Shown: piece after piece, positions 18,327 through 27,530 of the stretch
Layout: every line of letters begins with the position of its first letter
Numbering within the stretch: position 1 is the stretch's first letter
NCBI RefSeq assembly: GCF_002197845.1
Contig: NZ_NIDE01000020.1
Coordinates: forward strand, 1 to 64,000
Direction: 5' to 3'
DNA: 64,000 nt
DNA from: Fimbriiglobus ruber
GTDB taxonomy: Bacteria; Planctomycetota; Planctomycetia; Gemmatales; Gemmataceae
The notes under the pieces: model-generated
What the model saw: the letters and a program-made list of their open reading frames with translations, nothing else
Databases searched by the model: none
What the model was told of the DNA's origin: nothing
Position numbers and translations under genes: made by a program

Positions 18327-21134
18327 ATGCAGAACGGACATGAGCCGATCCACTCGGCCGTCGGTTCTTTCGACATCGAGCTTTTCACTTCCGGCCGGGG
18401 CGGTCGATCAACCAGTTCCCGGTTCAAACTTCGCTGTGATGCCGTCGCCCTTCACGAGAAGGAAATCCTGCTGCTGTCCGTGGCGGGATCGGAGACGGGG
18501 GTCAAGGCACTCACCGCAGGACTTCGTTCTTCCACGAACGACTAGAAGCGGATCGAGTACACGGTCCACCTGGGCAGTGTTCACGAGACACTTTTATCGA
18601 AGTGCCCGGCTGGATACCGGGTCTATCGGACAAAGCTCGATTACGGAATCTGGCATGTTCTGTGTCTGGCCCAGCGGGACGGATTCATGCCGGTGGTGAC
18701 GGACGAATCACTCTGGCGGCTTCTTCGGAGCCATCGTTTCACCACGCCGCTGTTGCGGCAGTGGGTCCCCTGGCTGAGTCAGGAGATGCAGAAGAAGGGG
18801 GACATCGTTCGGCTGACCCAGAGCGGCTGTGATGCTGCCTTGATGTTGGCGGACGACGAGACGCTTGACGAACTGGTCAAGCAGGGTCTGAAACAGCGGC
18901 ACCTGACCGTCAACGGGCAACCTTCGGGATTGAGCAAACTCAACGGCAACGCCTGGTCCAGTCAGATTAGAACTCTCGAAGAGTACCTCCTGGCGTACGG
19001 GCCGCTCCTGGGTAAGCAGGCCGAGCGATCGTTGCATCCACTGCACGTTCCTGGGCAGGATTCCTTGCCGGACCTGGATCTGCTCCGGTCACCGTTCGAA
19101 GCCCAATCGCACGTGATCGAGGCCGTTCGCAAATCTCTCTGAAGACAAAAAAGCACCATGATCGTAACCGAAATGGGAACTGGAAAGTCCCTGATGGGGC
19201 TGTCCGCGGTCCACGCTCACGCCAGTGGTCGTCCCTACCGGGCTCTGGTCTTCTGTCCGGGACAACTGGTCAAGAAGTGGGAACGCGAAATCCTGGAGAC
19301 GATTCCGGAGGCAACCGTCATCCAGATCGAATCGTGGAAGAACCTGCTCCACCTGGACCGGACCACGATGCCCAGTGGCGTCGAATGGTACATCATCGCT
19401 CGGGACCGGGCCAAGCTGGGAGCCAAGTGGAAGCCGGCGTATCAGGTCCGCACGAAGGTGATCGACGGATACCTGCGGTGTCCACAATGCGGACGCCGGC
19501 TGGTTGATGACAAACGGGAACCTCTCTTCGTCGGTCAGCCGGGCAAGACCGGTCAGGCCGGCAGTGGTCTCTGGAAACGACGGTTACGCTGCGAGTGGGT
19601 CCTGTCGGCTTATGGGACGGGAACGGATGAAGATGCCGCCGAAGCGGATCGGTTGGTGGAAGGGTGCGGTTCCCCTCTCTGGCAGATGACCGGAGAACTT
19701 CACCGCTACGAACCGGCACTGTACATCAAGCGGCGGCTCAAAGGCTTCTTCCGCTACCTGATCGTCGATGAAATTCACGAAGAGAAGGGAGCCGACACCG
19801 CCCAGGGCCATGCCGCCGCAGCCCTGGTTTCGGCCTGTCGCAAAGTCATCGCCCTGACGGGCACGTTGATTGGCGGCTACGCCGAACACCTTCGTCCCTT
19901 GTTGTTCCGGCTCTCGCCCCAATCACTCGTCCAGGAGGGTCTCGGCTGGTCGGATGCCAGAGCGTTCAACGAGAGTTATGGGCGGATCGAGACCAGGATC
20001 ACCGAGCGTTCCGGGGTACGTAGTGAAGACAACCGGATGTCCCGGGGAAGCAAGACCACCGTCAAGATGGTCCGTCCCGGCATCATGCCGCCGCTCTTCG
20101 GCCGTCATCTGATAGACAAGTGCGTGTTCCTGGGATTGAACGAGGTATCCGACAGGCTGCCGCCGTTGAGCGAAGAATGTCTTCCGGTGCGAATGGACAA
20201 AGAACTGGCCACCGCTTACCGGGATGAAGTCCAGGAGCCGCTCATCGAGGCCGTTAAGGAGATGATGAAGCGGCGAGATCGCCGACTGCTCGGGGCGATG
20301 GTCCAGACGTTGCTCGCTTACCCGGATTACCCGTTTGGGTGGGAGCCGGTCGGTTACAGCAAGGCCGGCCAGTTCATCACCGTTGCCACGCCGCCCAAAC
20401 TGGCGAACAACGTCATCCGCCCCAAAGAGCAGGCTCTGATCGATCTGGTCCGCTCCGAAAAGGGAACTCGGCGGCAGGTGTGGGTCTTCGTTGAGTTCAC
20501 CAACAAGCATGATGTCGAAGCTCGGCTGGAACACCTCCTCACGTTAGCAGGGCTGAGGGTCGGAGTATTGCGGTCCAGTGTGCCGCTCGCCCGTCGCGAG
20601 GAATGGATCGCCAAGAACGCTCCTCATCTTGATGTCGTCATCAGCCATCCCCGACTCGTGGAAACCGGACTCGACCTGTTCGACAAGGGTGGACGGCACA
20701 ACTTCCCGACCATCTGCTTCTACGAGACCGGATACAACCTGTTCACGTTGAGACAGGCTTCTCGCCGTTCATGGCGAATTGGCCAGAAGAAGGACTGCCG
20801 CGTCGTCTACCTCTACTACGAGAAGACGATGCAGGACCGGGCCATTGCCCTGATGGGCAAGAAGCTCTCCGCAGCCCAGGCCCTGGAGGGCAAATTCAGC
20901 AGTGAAGGTCTCGTGGCGATGGCGGGAGAGGATTCCAACATGGAGTTGGCCCTCGCTCGCAGTCTCGTCGATCGGATGGATGAGGGCGATGCTCGTCGGT
21001 TTTTGGGGGGGGTTCATAACTCGGAGACATGCGGGGTTGTCGCACCGCCACCATTACCGATTTCGGCTGCTGTTCACCAACCTCAAGGTCTGGTACAGGG
21101 AAATTTGTTCGATGTTCTTGGGTTGACGGACTAA
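18327..21134 (+). pseudogene. SNF2-like superfamily II helicase with two in-frame stops
   Basis: One frame runs from ATG 18327 to 21134 (936 codons) but contains TAG at 18543-18545 and TGA at 19140-19142. The region before the second stop holds the helicase Q-motif-like SPFEAQSHVIEAVRKSL. After it come Walker A TEMGTGKS, a cysteine-pair insert (CPQCGRR), DEIHEE (motif II, about residue 481), VIALTGTLIGG (motif III) and QASRRSWRIGQ (motif VI). All helicase motifs are intact, but the stops split the chain into about 72, 198 and 664 residues. ATG 19158 alone could make the motor domain. The first stop might also be a true gene boundary with a short upstream gene. Confidence 0.75.
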
Positions 21135-21165
21135 TTCGTGGTCCACGCGAGAAAAGTGCATCGAG

Positions 21166-22364
21166 TCAAGTTGCACGCCATTGAGTTGTTCGACAAAGAG
21201 CCAAGAACAGATCCACAAGAAACCGCGAGTCATCCAACTGCACGAACAGCTTGGACGTGCTGTCGATTTTGTGGGCCACTTGGTTTCGAGTAAACCCAAG
21301 GAGATAGAGTGCGATACTTACCCGTTCCAACATAGTCAACGCAGGATTGCGAACGCGAGCCAACATGTCGTCAAAGTGTTGTTCATACAACTGGGCTGCT
21401 GTTGGTACCGCATGTCCATGAGGCGGCAGACGAGGAAACATGGGTAGAAGTGTATGATTCAACTGGTGTGAAATATTGCCCAATGCCGTATTTGAAAAGC
21501 CAGCTTCAAGACAGGGAACGATTGTAGTATTCGCCGGAGCCGCTGCCCCTGCGGCTGACTTGTACCGTCTCTTTGCCTCAACTTCAAGCAAGCGAGCCAA
21601 GTCGGCGGCGAGTGTCCAATACCAAGTCGCAGAGCTTTCGATCCTTCCCAGCCAGAATGGTCAGCGATGTTCTGGAGACGAACCCTCTCTGCCGTTGCGA
21701 TGATGTAGGCTAGCTTTATCTCTGGCGATAGATCCGCGTAGTCCTGAAGTGCCGATTGCTTGTTGTAGGTGACTCCCCAGAACTCTTGATAGATCGGAAT
21801 TGGGTGTGCCGCCGCATTGGCATGAACAGCATCCCAAAAGTTGTTTTCGAAGAGAGCAAACGTGTAAATGCTGAAGTTGGGGTCTGCAGTTGTGATCTGT
21901 GTCTCATGTTGGGCTAGCTCGAAGTAATGCATTGCAGCGAAAAAATCCCAACTTTGCAGGTACGCTCGGGCCACATCGAACGCCAACGCTCCCTTATGGA
22001 TCTCGCAAGGCGGGTTTGCTGCTTCGTAGGCGAGGATCTTGGGGTAGTTTTCCCGGAAAACACGAGCCGCAAGCGAAAGGTCGCCGTTTGCAATGGCTTG
22101 ATTGATAGCCGAGCTAAGCGGAGCAAGGCGATTGTTATCATCCGCTTGATTCCTTCCCGTACGCGGACGATTCGCCAAGAGGCCATCTACCGCTTCTTCT
22201 GTCACGAGGCTGATCGCTGTTCTGTTGACGGTAAGCTGCCCCCAGACACCGACTTGCTGAGGTAGTGGTAACGCCGGATCCGGCTGGCCTGCGATCCAAC
22301 GTGAGAATTGGGCAGACCGCCATGAAATACATTGAAATATCCAGACGAAGAACCGTCTCATCAT
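21166..22364 (-). pseudogene. Unknown alpha-helical protein, frameshifted, atypical composition
   Basis: The minus-strand gene begins MMRRFFVWIFQCISW at 22364 and is coherent to GSK near 21650. The frame then changes and continues IESSATWYWTLAADLARLLE to the stop at 21166. Joined, it gives roughly 395 residues of mainly helical sequence (ARAYLQSWDFFAAMHYFELA looks TPR-like). The base composition is visibly more AT-rich than the genes on either side. It is the only minus-strand gene in the first half of the island, suggesting separate acquisition. No family recognised. Confidence 0.55.
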
Positions 22365-22650
22365 TCATTCTTTCAATAAGGAGGTGGAGTTGTAGACAAA
22401 GCTACCCGGTTGTTGCTGACTCACCCGCGACATGCCGGCTCTCTGGATCGCTACCTTGAAGTAGGCCTATCCATCGGGCATCGGCCTTTGTTGATCGTTC
22501 AATGCATCTCACTTGGTGAGTTCTGGCCGTCAGCAAGTTCCACCGCTCACCGCTCAAGTTGTTTCTACGCCTCACGACCACCGCTGGCCGGCAATCCGTC
22601 GGGTAAGACTGCTGGCGACCGAACCATCCGCACGATGAGAGGTGCTAGCA

Positions 22651-23204
22651 ATGCTGAAGGCAATCGTAGGTCTGAGCAGAAAGATTACCCGCGATTACAA
22701 CTCAACGGGATATTCCGTCAACCTCGAAGGGGAGATTCCGTTCCCGACCGACGAAGCTCAGGGCGTCCTGGAAAAGGTCCGGGAGCTGTTCAACCTGGCT
22801 CAGGAAGCTCTGGCTGTTGAGATCGACCGGGATCAAGGGGAAGACGCCATCGGTCGTCGGGATGAAGAACGGCCGGCCCCCAAGCCCACCTCGAATGGAA
22901 ACGGCAACGGTCATGTTGACCGGCCCACCAGTCCGCCGCCTTCTCGTCCCACACCGACGAACGGGAACGGAACCAAAAGTGGCCCGACCGGCAACGAGGA
23001 GTTGCCAGCAACAAGCAGGTGCAGTTCCTGATGACGATGGGAAAACGGTTCAAACTGTCGCAGCCCCAGCTTGAGAATCGCGTCGCCGAGATCATCGGCC
23101 GCCGCTGCGGTGTCTACGAACTCACGAAGAAGGAGGCCACTGTTGTCCTCGATCAATTCACGAAGGCAACCACCGGCAATGGCAACGGAAACGGCCGGCA
23201 CTGA
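22651..23204 (+). pseudogene. Unknown small two-domain island protein, frameshifted
   Basis: ATG 22651 starts MLKAIVGLSRKITRDY, preceded by GAGAGGTG. An N-terminal domain (to about residue 70) is followed by an Asn/Gly/Pro-rich linker. One base is missing near 23003 (TTGGCC expected, TTGCC present). The other frame then continues NKQVQFLMTMGKRFKLSQPQ and VYELTKKEATVVLDQF to a GNGNG tail and stop at 23204. The C-terminal domain resembles small DNA- or protein-binding modules seen on mobile elements, but I cannot name it. Confidence 0.55.
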
Positions 23205-23388
23205 ACGATCCCCGGATTCCATCCTGGATCCGCAAGCCGCCTGCTTGTTGATGATCGATGCCCTTCAAACCGAACATTGGCGAGTGGTCCGGGGACAAGC
23301 TGAAGACCTCTTGGCATGGGTGAAACTGGGAGAGATGCCCCCGGACATCAGTAACTGCAAAGTCAGGAACTGTCCGTGGAATCGGTAG
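23179..23388 (+). CDS. Small uncharacterised protein (69 aa)
   Basis: ATG 23179 overlaps the end of the previous gene by 26 nt. The product is MATETAGTERSPDSILDPQA... with a helical core (LLMIDALQTEHWRVVRGQAE) and a C-terminus containing two Cys (CKVRNCPWNR). It lies 91 nt before the Cas4-like nuclease and is probably co-transcribed. Function unknown. Confidence 0.5.
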   Translation: MATETAGTERSPDSILDPQAACLLMIDALQTEHWRVVRGQAEDLLAWVKLGEMPPDISNCKVRNCPWNR

Positions 23389-23479
23389 GTCGCCATTTAC
23401 GCGTGTCGCTTGGCCCGTCTCATCGCTCGCCGAAGGCTCCGGGGGTAAGGTGGGCGTGGCCGTCCGGGGAGAGACATCC

Positions 23480-24316
23480 ATGCACCACCGACCCCACTGG
23501 AGTTACTCGGCGATCAGCCAGTACCTCTCCTGTCCGCTTCGTTACTTCTTCCAGCGGATTCAGCGGCTGCCACAACGGAGTGTGGGCAGCAGTCTCGTGC
23601 TGGGATCGTCCGTACATGCAGCCCTTGCCGAATATCATCGGAGCGTGCAGCAAGACGAACCCACGGACGCGGCCAAACTCCACCGGGTCATTGCCGACAG
23701 CTTCACCCAGAGTGAGCACGAGACGCCGATTGCCTACCGGGATGGGGAGAACTCAGCAGACCTGATCGCCCTGGGAATTTCTCTGCTTGAGCTCTACCTG
23801 AAGGAACCCCCGCCCGACCACATCATCGGAATCGAGCAAGAAATCCTCGCACCTCTCCACAACAGTCGGGGTGAATACCTGGAAACCCCGTTGCTCGCCA
23901 TCGCCGATCTGATCACCGAGGGCAACGAGGAGTTGACGGTCCAGGAGTTCAAGACCAGTGGACGGGCTTATTCAGAGATGGAGGCGGAGACATCGCTCCA
24001 GCCGACGTGCTACGTCAATGCCGTTCAGGAGATGTTCGGCAGCCCGGCGACGGTCGAGTACACCGTGCTGGTCAAGACGAAGACACCCAAAATCCAGCGG
24101 CTGAAGGCCGTTCATCACGAGAACGACCTGGCCCGGCTCGGCGACATCGTGGAGAACATCGAGCGGGCAATTGAAGCGAACGTGTTCTATCCCGTCGAGA
24201 ACCCGCTCAACTGCTCGACCTGTCCGTTCAGGCAACCCTGCCGGGAATGGGGCCGGAAAGAGCATACCGAACTCGTTCAACTCAACATCAAGACCGCCGG
24301 GGCCATGACATGCTGA
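23480..24316 (+). CDS. PD-(D/E)XK nuclease, Cas4/RecB-like with Fe-S cysteines
   Basis: ATG 23480 follows GGGGAGAG. The 278-residue protein has the family order: an N-terminal Cys (YLSCPLRYFF), His in SSVHAALAEYH, Asp in LLAIADLITEG (about residue 142), E-x-K in TVQEFKTSGRAY, Gln/Tyr in QPTCYVNAV, and a C-terminal cysteine cluster CSTCPFRQPC. The four Cys fit a [4Fe-4S] cluster as in Cas4 and AddB. It is likely a DNA end-processing nuclease of the island's helicase/methylase module. No CRISPR genes accompany it, so it is not assigned to adaptation. Confidence 0.85.
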   Translation: MHHRPHWSYSAISQYLSCPLRYFFQRIQRLPQRSVGSSLVLGSSVHAALAEYHRSVQQDEPTDAAKLHRVIADSFTQSEHETPIAYRDGENSADLIALGISLLELYLKEPPPDHIIGIEQEILAPLHNSRGEYLETPLLAIADLITEGNEELTVQEFKTSGRAYSEMEAETSLQPTCYVNAVQEMFGSPATVEYTVLVKTKTPKIQRLKAVHHENDLARLGDIVENIERAIEANVFYPVENPLNCSTCPFRQPCREWGRKEHTELVQLNIKTAGAMTC

Positions 24317-25197
24317 CCGAGCTTCATCGGAAGGGCGGTTGCTTGTGCCAGCCAGCCCGGGAAGGAAAGCTCCGCTGTCCGTTGATCGTTCGGCCCACCA
24401 GCGAGGATGTCGTTACGGGCAACCTCTTTCAGACCCTGAAGGTGCTGAACCCTCGGTGGTGGCTTCCGGACCTGTTGAACGACGCCCTCGGCGTCCGTGC
24501 CTTTCATCGTCAGGTCTTTCGCGACTTTCGCATCGAACCCTGGGTGAACAAGCCCACCTACCCGCGTGAGTTGCTGCCGTGGGACGAGGGCAGCACCCAG
24601 GTGGATGTCACCATCAGCTGGGAGAACCCGCCGACAACGGTCTACGTGGAGATGAAGTACGGTAGTGACCTGTCACATTCCACCTCTCGCAACTCTGGAC
24701 AACACGGCTTTCCCGCCGATCAACTCTCCCGGAACGCCAGGGTGGGATTACTGGAGTGCGGATACTTCCAGACCCCGACATTGTTCGAGGGAGCGAAGCG
24801 GGATTTTCTGCTGCTGGTCATCAGCCTGGAGAAGGGCCAGCCCCTCGTCGCTCGCTATCGAGATGCGGATCGGCTTCGGGCTGCCATTCCCCACAGTGAC
24901 CTCATTCCGAGGCTACCGCGACTCCCGTTCATCGGCGAACTCGGCTACGACGATCTGGTCCTGATGCTCCGGCGGCAGAAGCGATGGTTGACCCTGGCAG
25001 AACGGATCCTCGTCGATGAACTCTGCGAATACCTGGAATTCAAACTGGCCACGCGGCCCAGACGAAACTTGGTCGATCCCCACGCTTCGTTATTTCAGCC
25101 GGACCAGGACGCTGCGGCGGGCATCAAGCTCGTTGAACTCACCCTCAAACCAGGAGAGAAACATGCCGAGGCAGAATCCCGTCCAACCAGTCCATGA
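24310..25197 (+). CDS. Putative PD-(D/E)XK endonuclease-like protein
   Basis: ATG 24310 overlaps the previous stop by 7 nt. The 295-residue protein contains STQVDVTISWENPPTTVYVE followed by MKYGSD: an Asp, then a spaced V-E-x-K pair, the catalytic pattern of restriction-type nucleases. The N-terminus has a Cys-rich start (GGCLCQP). The C-terminal region is helical. Tight coupling to the Cas4-like gene suggests a joint role. The specific family is not identified, and activity is inferred from the motif only. Confidence 0.6.
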   Translation: MLTELHRKGGCLCQPAREGKLRCPLIVRPTSEDVVTGNLFQTLKVLNPRWWLPDLLNDALGVRAFHRQVFRDFRIEPWVNKPTYPRELLPWDEGSTQVDVTISWENPPTTVYVEMKYGSDLSHSTSRNSGQHGFPADQLSRNARVGLLECGYFQTPTLFEGAKRDFLLLVISLEKGQPLVARYRDADRLRAAIPHSDLIPRLPRLPFIGELGYDDLVLMLRRQKRWLTLAERILVDELCEYLEFKLATRPRRNLVDPHASLFQPDQDAAAGIKLVELTLKPGEKHAEAESRPTSP

Positions 25198-25408
25198 AGT
25201 TCGACTCGGCTCCATCAAGGCAGCTATCTGGGAGAACAAGACTGAGAACGGCACCAGATTCAATGTTACCATCGCCCGCATCTATAAGGACGGTGAGCAG
25301 TGGAAATCGACTGACAGTTTCGGTCGAGACGATCTGCTCCTTCTGGCCAAGGTGGTCGATCAGGCCCACACCTGGATCTTCGACAACGGAAAATCCCGGC
25401 ACGATTGA
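25163..25408 (+). CDS. Small conserved mobile-element protein (81 aa)
   Basis: ATG 25163, preceded by CAGGAGAG, overlaps the nuclease gene by 35 nt. The sequence VRLGSIKAAIWENKTENGTR followed by FNVTIARIYKDG and STDSFGRDDLLLLAKVVDQA is a small conserved fold I associate with planctomycete and proteobacterial mobile regions. Function is unknown, possibly nucleic-acid binding from its beta-rich, Trp/Lys-containing pattern. Confidence 0.65.
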   Translation: MPRQNPVQPVHEVRLGSIKAAIWENKTENGTRFNVTIARIYKDGEQWKSTDSFGRDDLLLLAKVVDQAHTWIFDNGKSRHD

Positions 25409-25521
25409 CGTTTCATCTGAATGATCTCTGGAGCGGGTCCGGAGAGTTTCTCGGACGTGAACGAAAGACTTTCCGGTTTCTCTGGGAGGACGACGCAACC
25501 AACAACACCTGAGACGATTCC

Positions 25522-25737
25522 ATGAAGCGGCGACGCTGGTCGGCCCAGGAGATTCAGATGCTCCAGGAGCGGTATGCCGAGGAAGGTTCTATCCCTCTCG
25601 CCCAGGAAATGGGACGGTCTGAAGACTCGGTCAGTAGTTTCGCTCATCGCTGTGGCCTCCGCACGACGAGATTTCTGAAGCGTCGGGAGGCTTCCGCCTC
25701 GTCAGTTGAACCGGAAACCGCGATCTGCGGTGACTGA
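25522..25737 (+). CDS. Small Myb/SANT-like helix-turn-helix protein (71 aa)
   Basis: ATG 25522 starts MKRRRWSAQEIQMLQERYAE. The W-S-x-x-E opening and three predicted helices (IPLAQEMGRSEDSVSSFAHR) match a Myb/SANT-type DNA-binding domain. A 113-nt gap precedes it. It may regulate the operon that follows or act with the island's replication and repair genes. Confidence 0.55.
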   Translation: MKRRRWSAQEIQMLQERYAEEGSIPLAQEMGRSEDSVSSFAHRCGLRTTRFLKRREASASSVEPETAICGD

Positions 25738-25815
25738 GCACTGACCCACCGCTGTCAAGCTTCAGATTACAATCTCCTTGTCTCAAGCTTTAATGCTGGG
25801 CGGGAGAATGTTGCC

Positions 25816-26484
25816 GTGACGTTCGGTGAGCTCAACCATCTGCCGATTTGCCCCATTGATCCCGAGCGGTATGACCGTCTGTACGCGTTCAACCATGATC
25901 GCGATGATCGGCTACCTGCCTTTACCGAATGGAACCAGATCCGAATTCAGGAAGGTTTTTCCGAGGAGCGAATTTACCGTCTCCTCCCGTCGGCGGTTGA
26001 GTTCGAATACAGCGGCTGCTTGACCAAATCCCGAATCCGGTATGTGAAGGCCGACTCGTCGAGTGCCGGCATGTTGATGGCGAAGCCGTGTACGTTTCAC
26101 AGCCATCCAACAAAGAATCGGTACCTCGCCGACATTCCTTCGCTGCAAGACATCCATTCGTTTCTCTTCTATCGGCAACTGCGGTCCATCACCGTTGGCG
26201 GCACGAAGATCTGGGTCTGGGACAAGACAAAGGCGGCACTTCGAACGGTGCGGAAGCTCGCCACATGGATGGAGGCCAATCATTTTCGGGTGGTCACCCA
26301 CTGGATGAAGGAGGATGCGGACAACTGGCAAGTCATGTATGTGCAGACGGTGATGAAGCACCTGGGATGGGTGTGGCCGGACACCATCGACGAGATGGAC
26401 GTTCAATGGCCACAGATGCTTCGCGACATCCTCAAGATTCAGGTTCGGGTTTTGCCACGTGAACCCAGAGTGAAATCCCGATGA
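25816..26484 (+). CDS. JAMM/MPN-like (JAB) metalloprotease-like protein
   Basis: GTG 25816 is the start; there is no better ATG. The 222-residue protein contains C-T-F-H95-S-H97-P98 and, ten residues on, PSLQD, resembling the H-x-H-P...S-x-x-D zinc site of JAMM peptidases. The spacing is a little longer than the classical seven residues, and the upstream catalytic Glu is not obvious (candidates lie in VEFEYSG). The fold call is therefore tentative. Its stop overlaps the WYL start (ATGA), so the two are translationally coupled. Confidence 0.5.
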   Translation: MTFGELNHLPICPIDPERYDRLYAFNHDRDDRLPAFTEWNQIRIQEGFSEERIYRLLPSAVEFEYSGCLTKSRIRYVKADSSSAGMLMAKPCTFHSHPTKNRYLADIPSLQDIHSFLFYRQLRSITVGGTKIWVWDKTKAALRTVRKLATWMEANHFRVVTHWMKEDADNWQVMYVQTVMKHLGWVWPDTIDEMDVQWPQMLRDILKIQVRVLPREPRVKSR

Positions 26485-27530
26485 CCACTCCAAAGAAAAA
26501 GTTGAACGTCAAACAGCTTCCGTCAAAAGCCAAGTCGCCGAGGCCCGAAACGGATCGCCGACTCCGTCAGGCTGACCGCCTGGCCAGGGTTTTGAGGATG
26601 CTCCAACTCTTGTTAGGCCGGAGTCGGTGGAACTATCGGGACATCGCTGCCGAACAAGAGTGTTCGGAACGGACGGTTCATCGCGACCGGGGAGTCCTGC
26701 AACTGGCCGGTATTCCTGTCGATCACGATGAGGACGACAAGTGCTTGCGGATACGGCAAGACTTTCGGTTCCCGGCTTTCAACGTCACCGAGGACGAAGC
26801 ACTCGGCCAGGGGACCGCCGCCGCGATTACGAAAGGCCCGGGCCTGGACATCAATGAGGGTGCCTCACTAGTCAAGCAGAAGCTGGCCGCCACTTCGAAA
26901 GAAGAAACAGCCCAGATTCTGGCCGATGCAGAAGAGTTAGTCACTGTGCTCGACCTCAAGCTCGCAGACCACTCTCGACACCGGGACATCATCCGGACCA
27001 TCCAGTGGGCTCTGATCAAACGCAAGCAGCTGGTGGGCACCTATCGAAGTCCACATGAGCCCAACGAGGTGACTCTGCATCTTCATCCGTACCGACTTTG
27101 TCTGGTCAAACAAGCCTGGTATTTGATTGCCCGACCGGCTACCGACGACGCCGTCAGAACCTATCGGGTGGCCCGTTTCAAGACGTTGCGGATGCTGGAC
27201 GCCAAGGCAGAAGTGCCTCAGGACTTCGATCTCAAGGAATACTTCGGGAACGCCTGGGCCGTCTATCGAGGCGACCGCTCCTTCGACGTGGAGATCGTGT
27301 TCGCCAGGGAAGCCGCAAGCACCGTGACCGAGGGAATCTGGCACCACACACAAAAGGTCCACAAGAACAAGGACGGCTCCGTCACGCTGACGTTCCAGGT
27401 CGATGGTCTCAACGAGATCCTTCGCTGGATTTTAGGATGGGGCAGCCGGGCCAAGGTGATCCAGCCGTCGGAACTTTGTGATATGATCCTCGCCCAATTG
27501 AACCAGTCCCTTGAGGGGTATCGAGCATGA
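26481..27530 (+). CDS. WYL-domain transcriptional regulator
   Basis: The 349-residue protein has an N-terminal winged helix-turn-helix (RLARVLRMLQLLLGRSRW, then ECSERTVHRDRGVLQ), a central WYL domain (YRLCLVKQAWYLIARPATDD) and a C-terminal WCX-type region (EIVFAREAASTVTEGIW). WYL proteins are ligand-sensing regulators, often controlling defence or DNA-damage genes. ATG 26481 overlaps the JAMM-like gene, and its stop overlaps the deiminase ATG, giving a coupled triad. All expected domains are present. Confidence 0.88.
   Translation: MTTPKKKLNVKQLPSKAKSPRPETDRRLRQADRLARVLRMLQLLLGRSRWNYRDIAAEQECSERTVHRDRGVLQLAGIPVDHDEDDKCLRIRQDFRFPAFNVTEDEALGQGTAAAITKGPGLDINEGASLVKQKLAATSKEETAQILADAEELVTVLDLKLADHSRHRDIIRTIQWALIKRKQLVGTYRSPHEPNEVTLHLHPYRLCLVKQAWYLIARPATDDAVRTYRVARFKTLRMLDAKAEVPQDFDLKEYFGNAWAVYRGDRSFDVEIVFAREAASTVTEGIWHHTQKVHKNKDGSVTLTFQVDGLNEILRWILGWGSRAKVIQPSELCDMILAQLNQSLEGYRA

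Noticed and set aside
19140-19142. Selenocysteine at the in-frame TGA of the helicase.
   Set aside because: No hairpin resembling a bacterial SECIS was seen just downstream, and helicase motifs do not call for selenocysteine there.
23480-24316. The Cas4-like nuclease as evidence of an active CRISPR adaptation module.
   Set aside because: No cas1 or cas2 is present and the array is 16 kb away in a different, decayed locus. Cas4-like nucleases are common on mobile elements.
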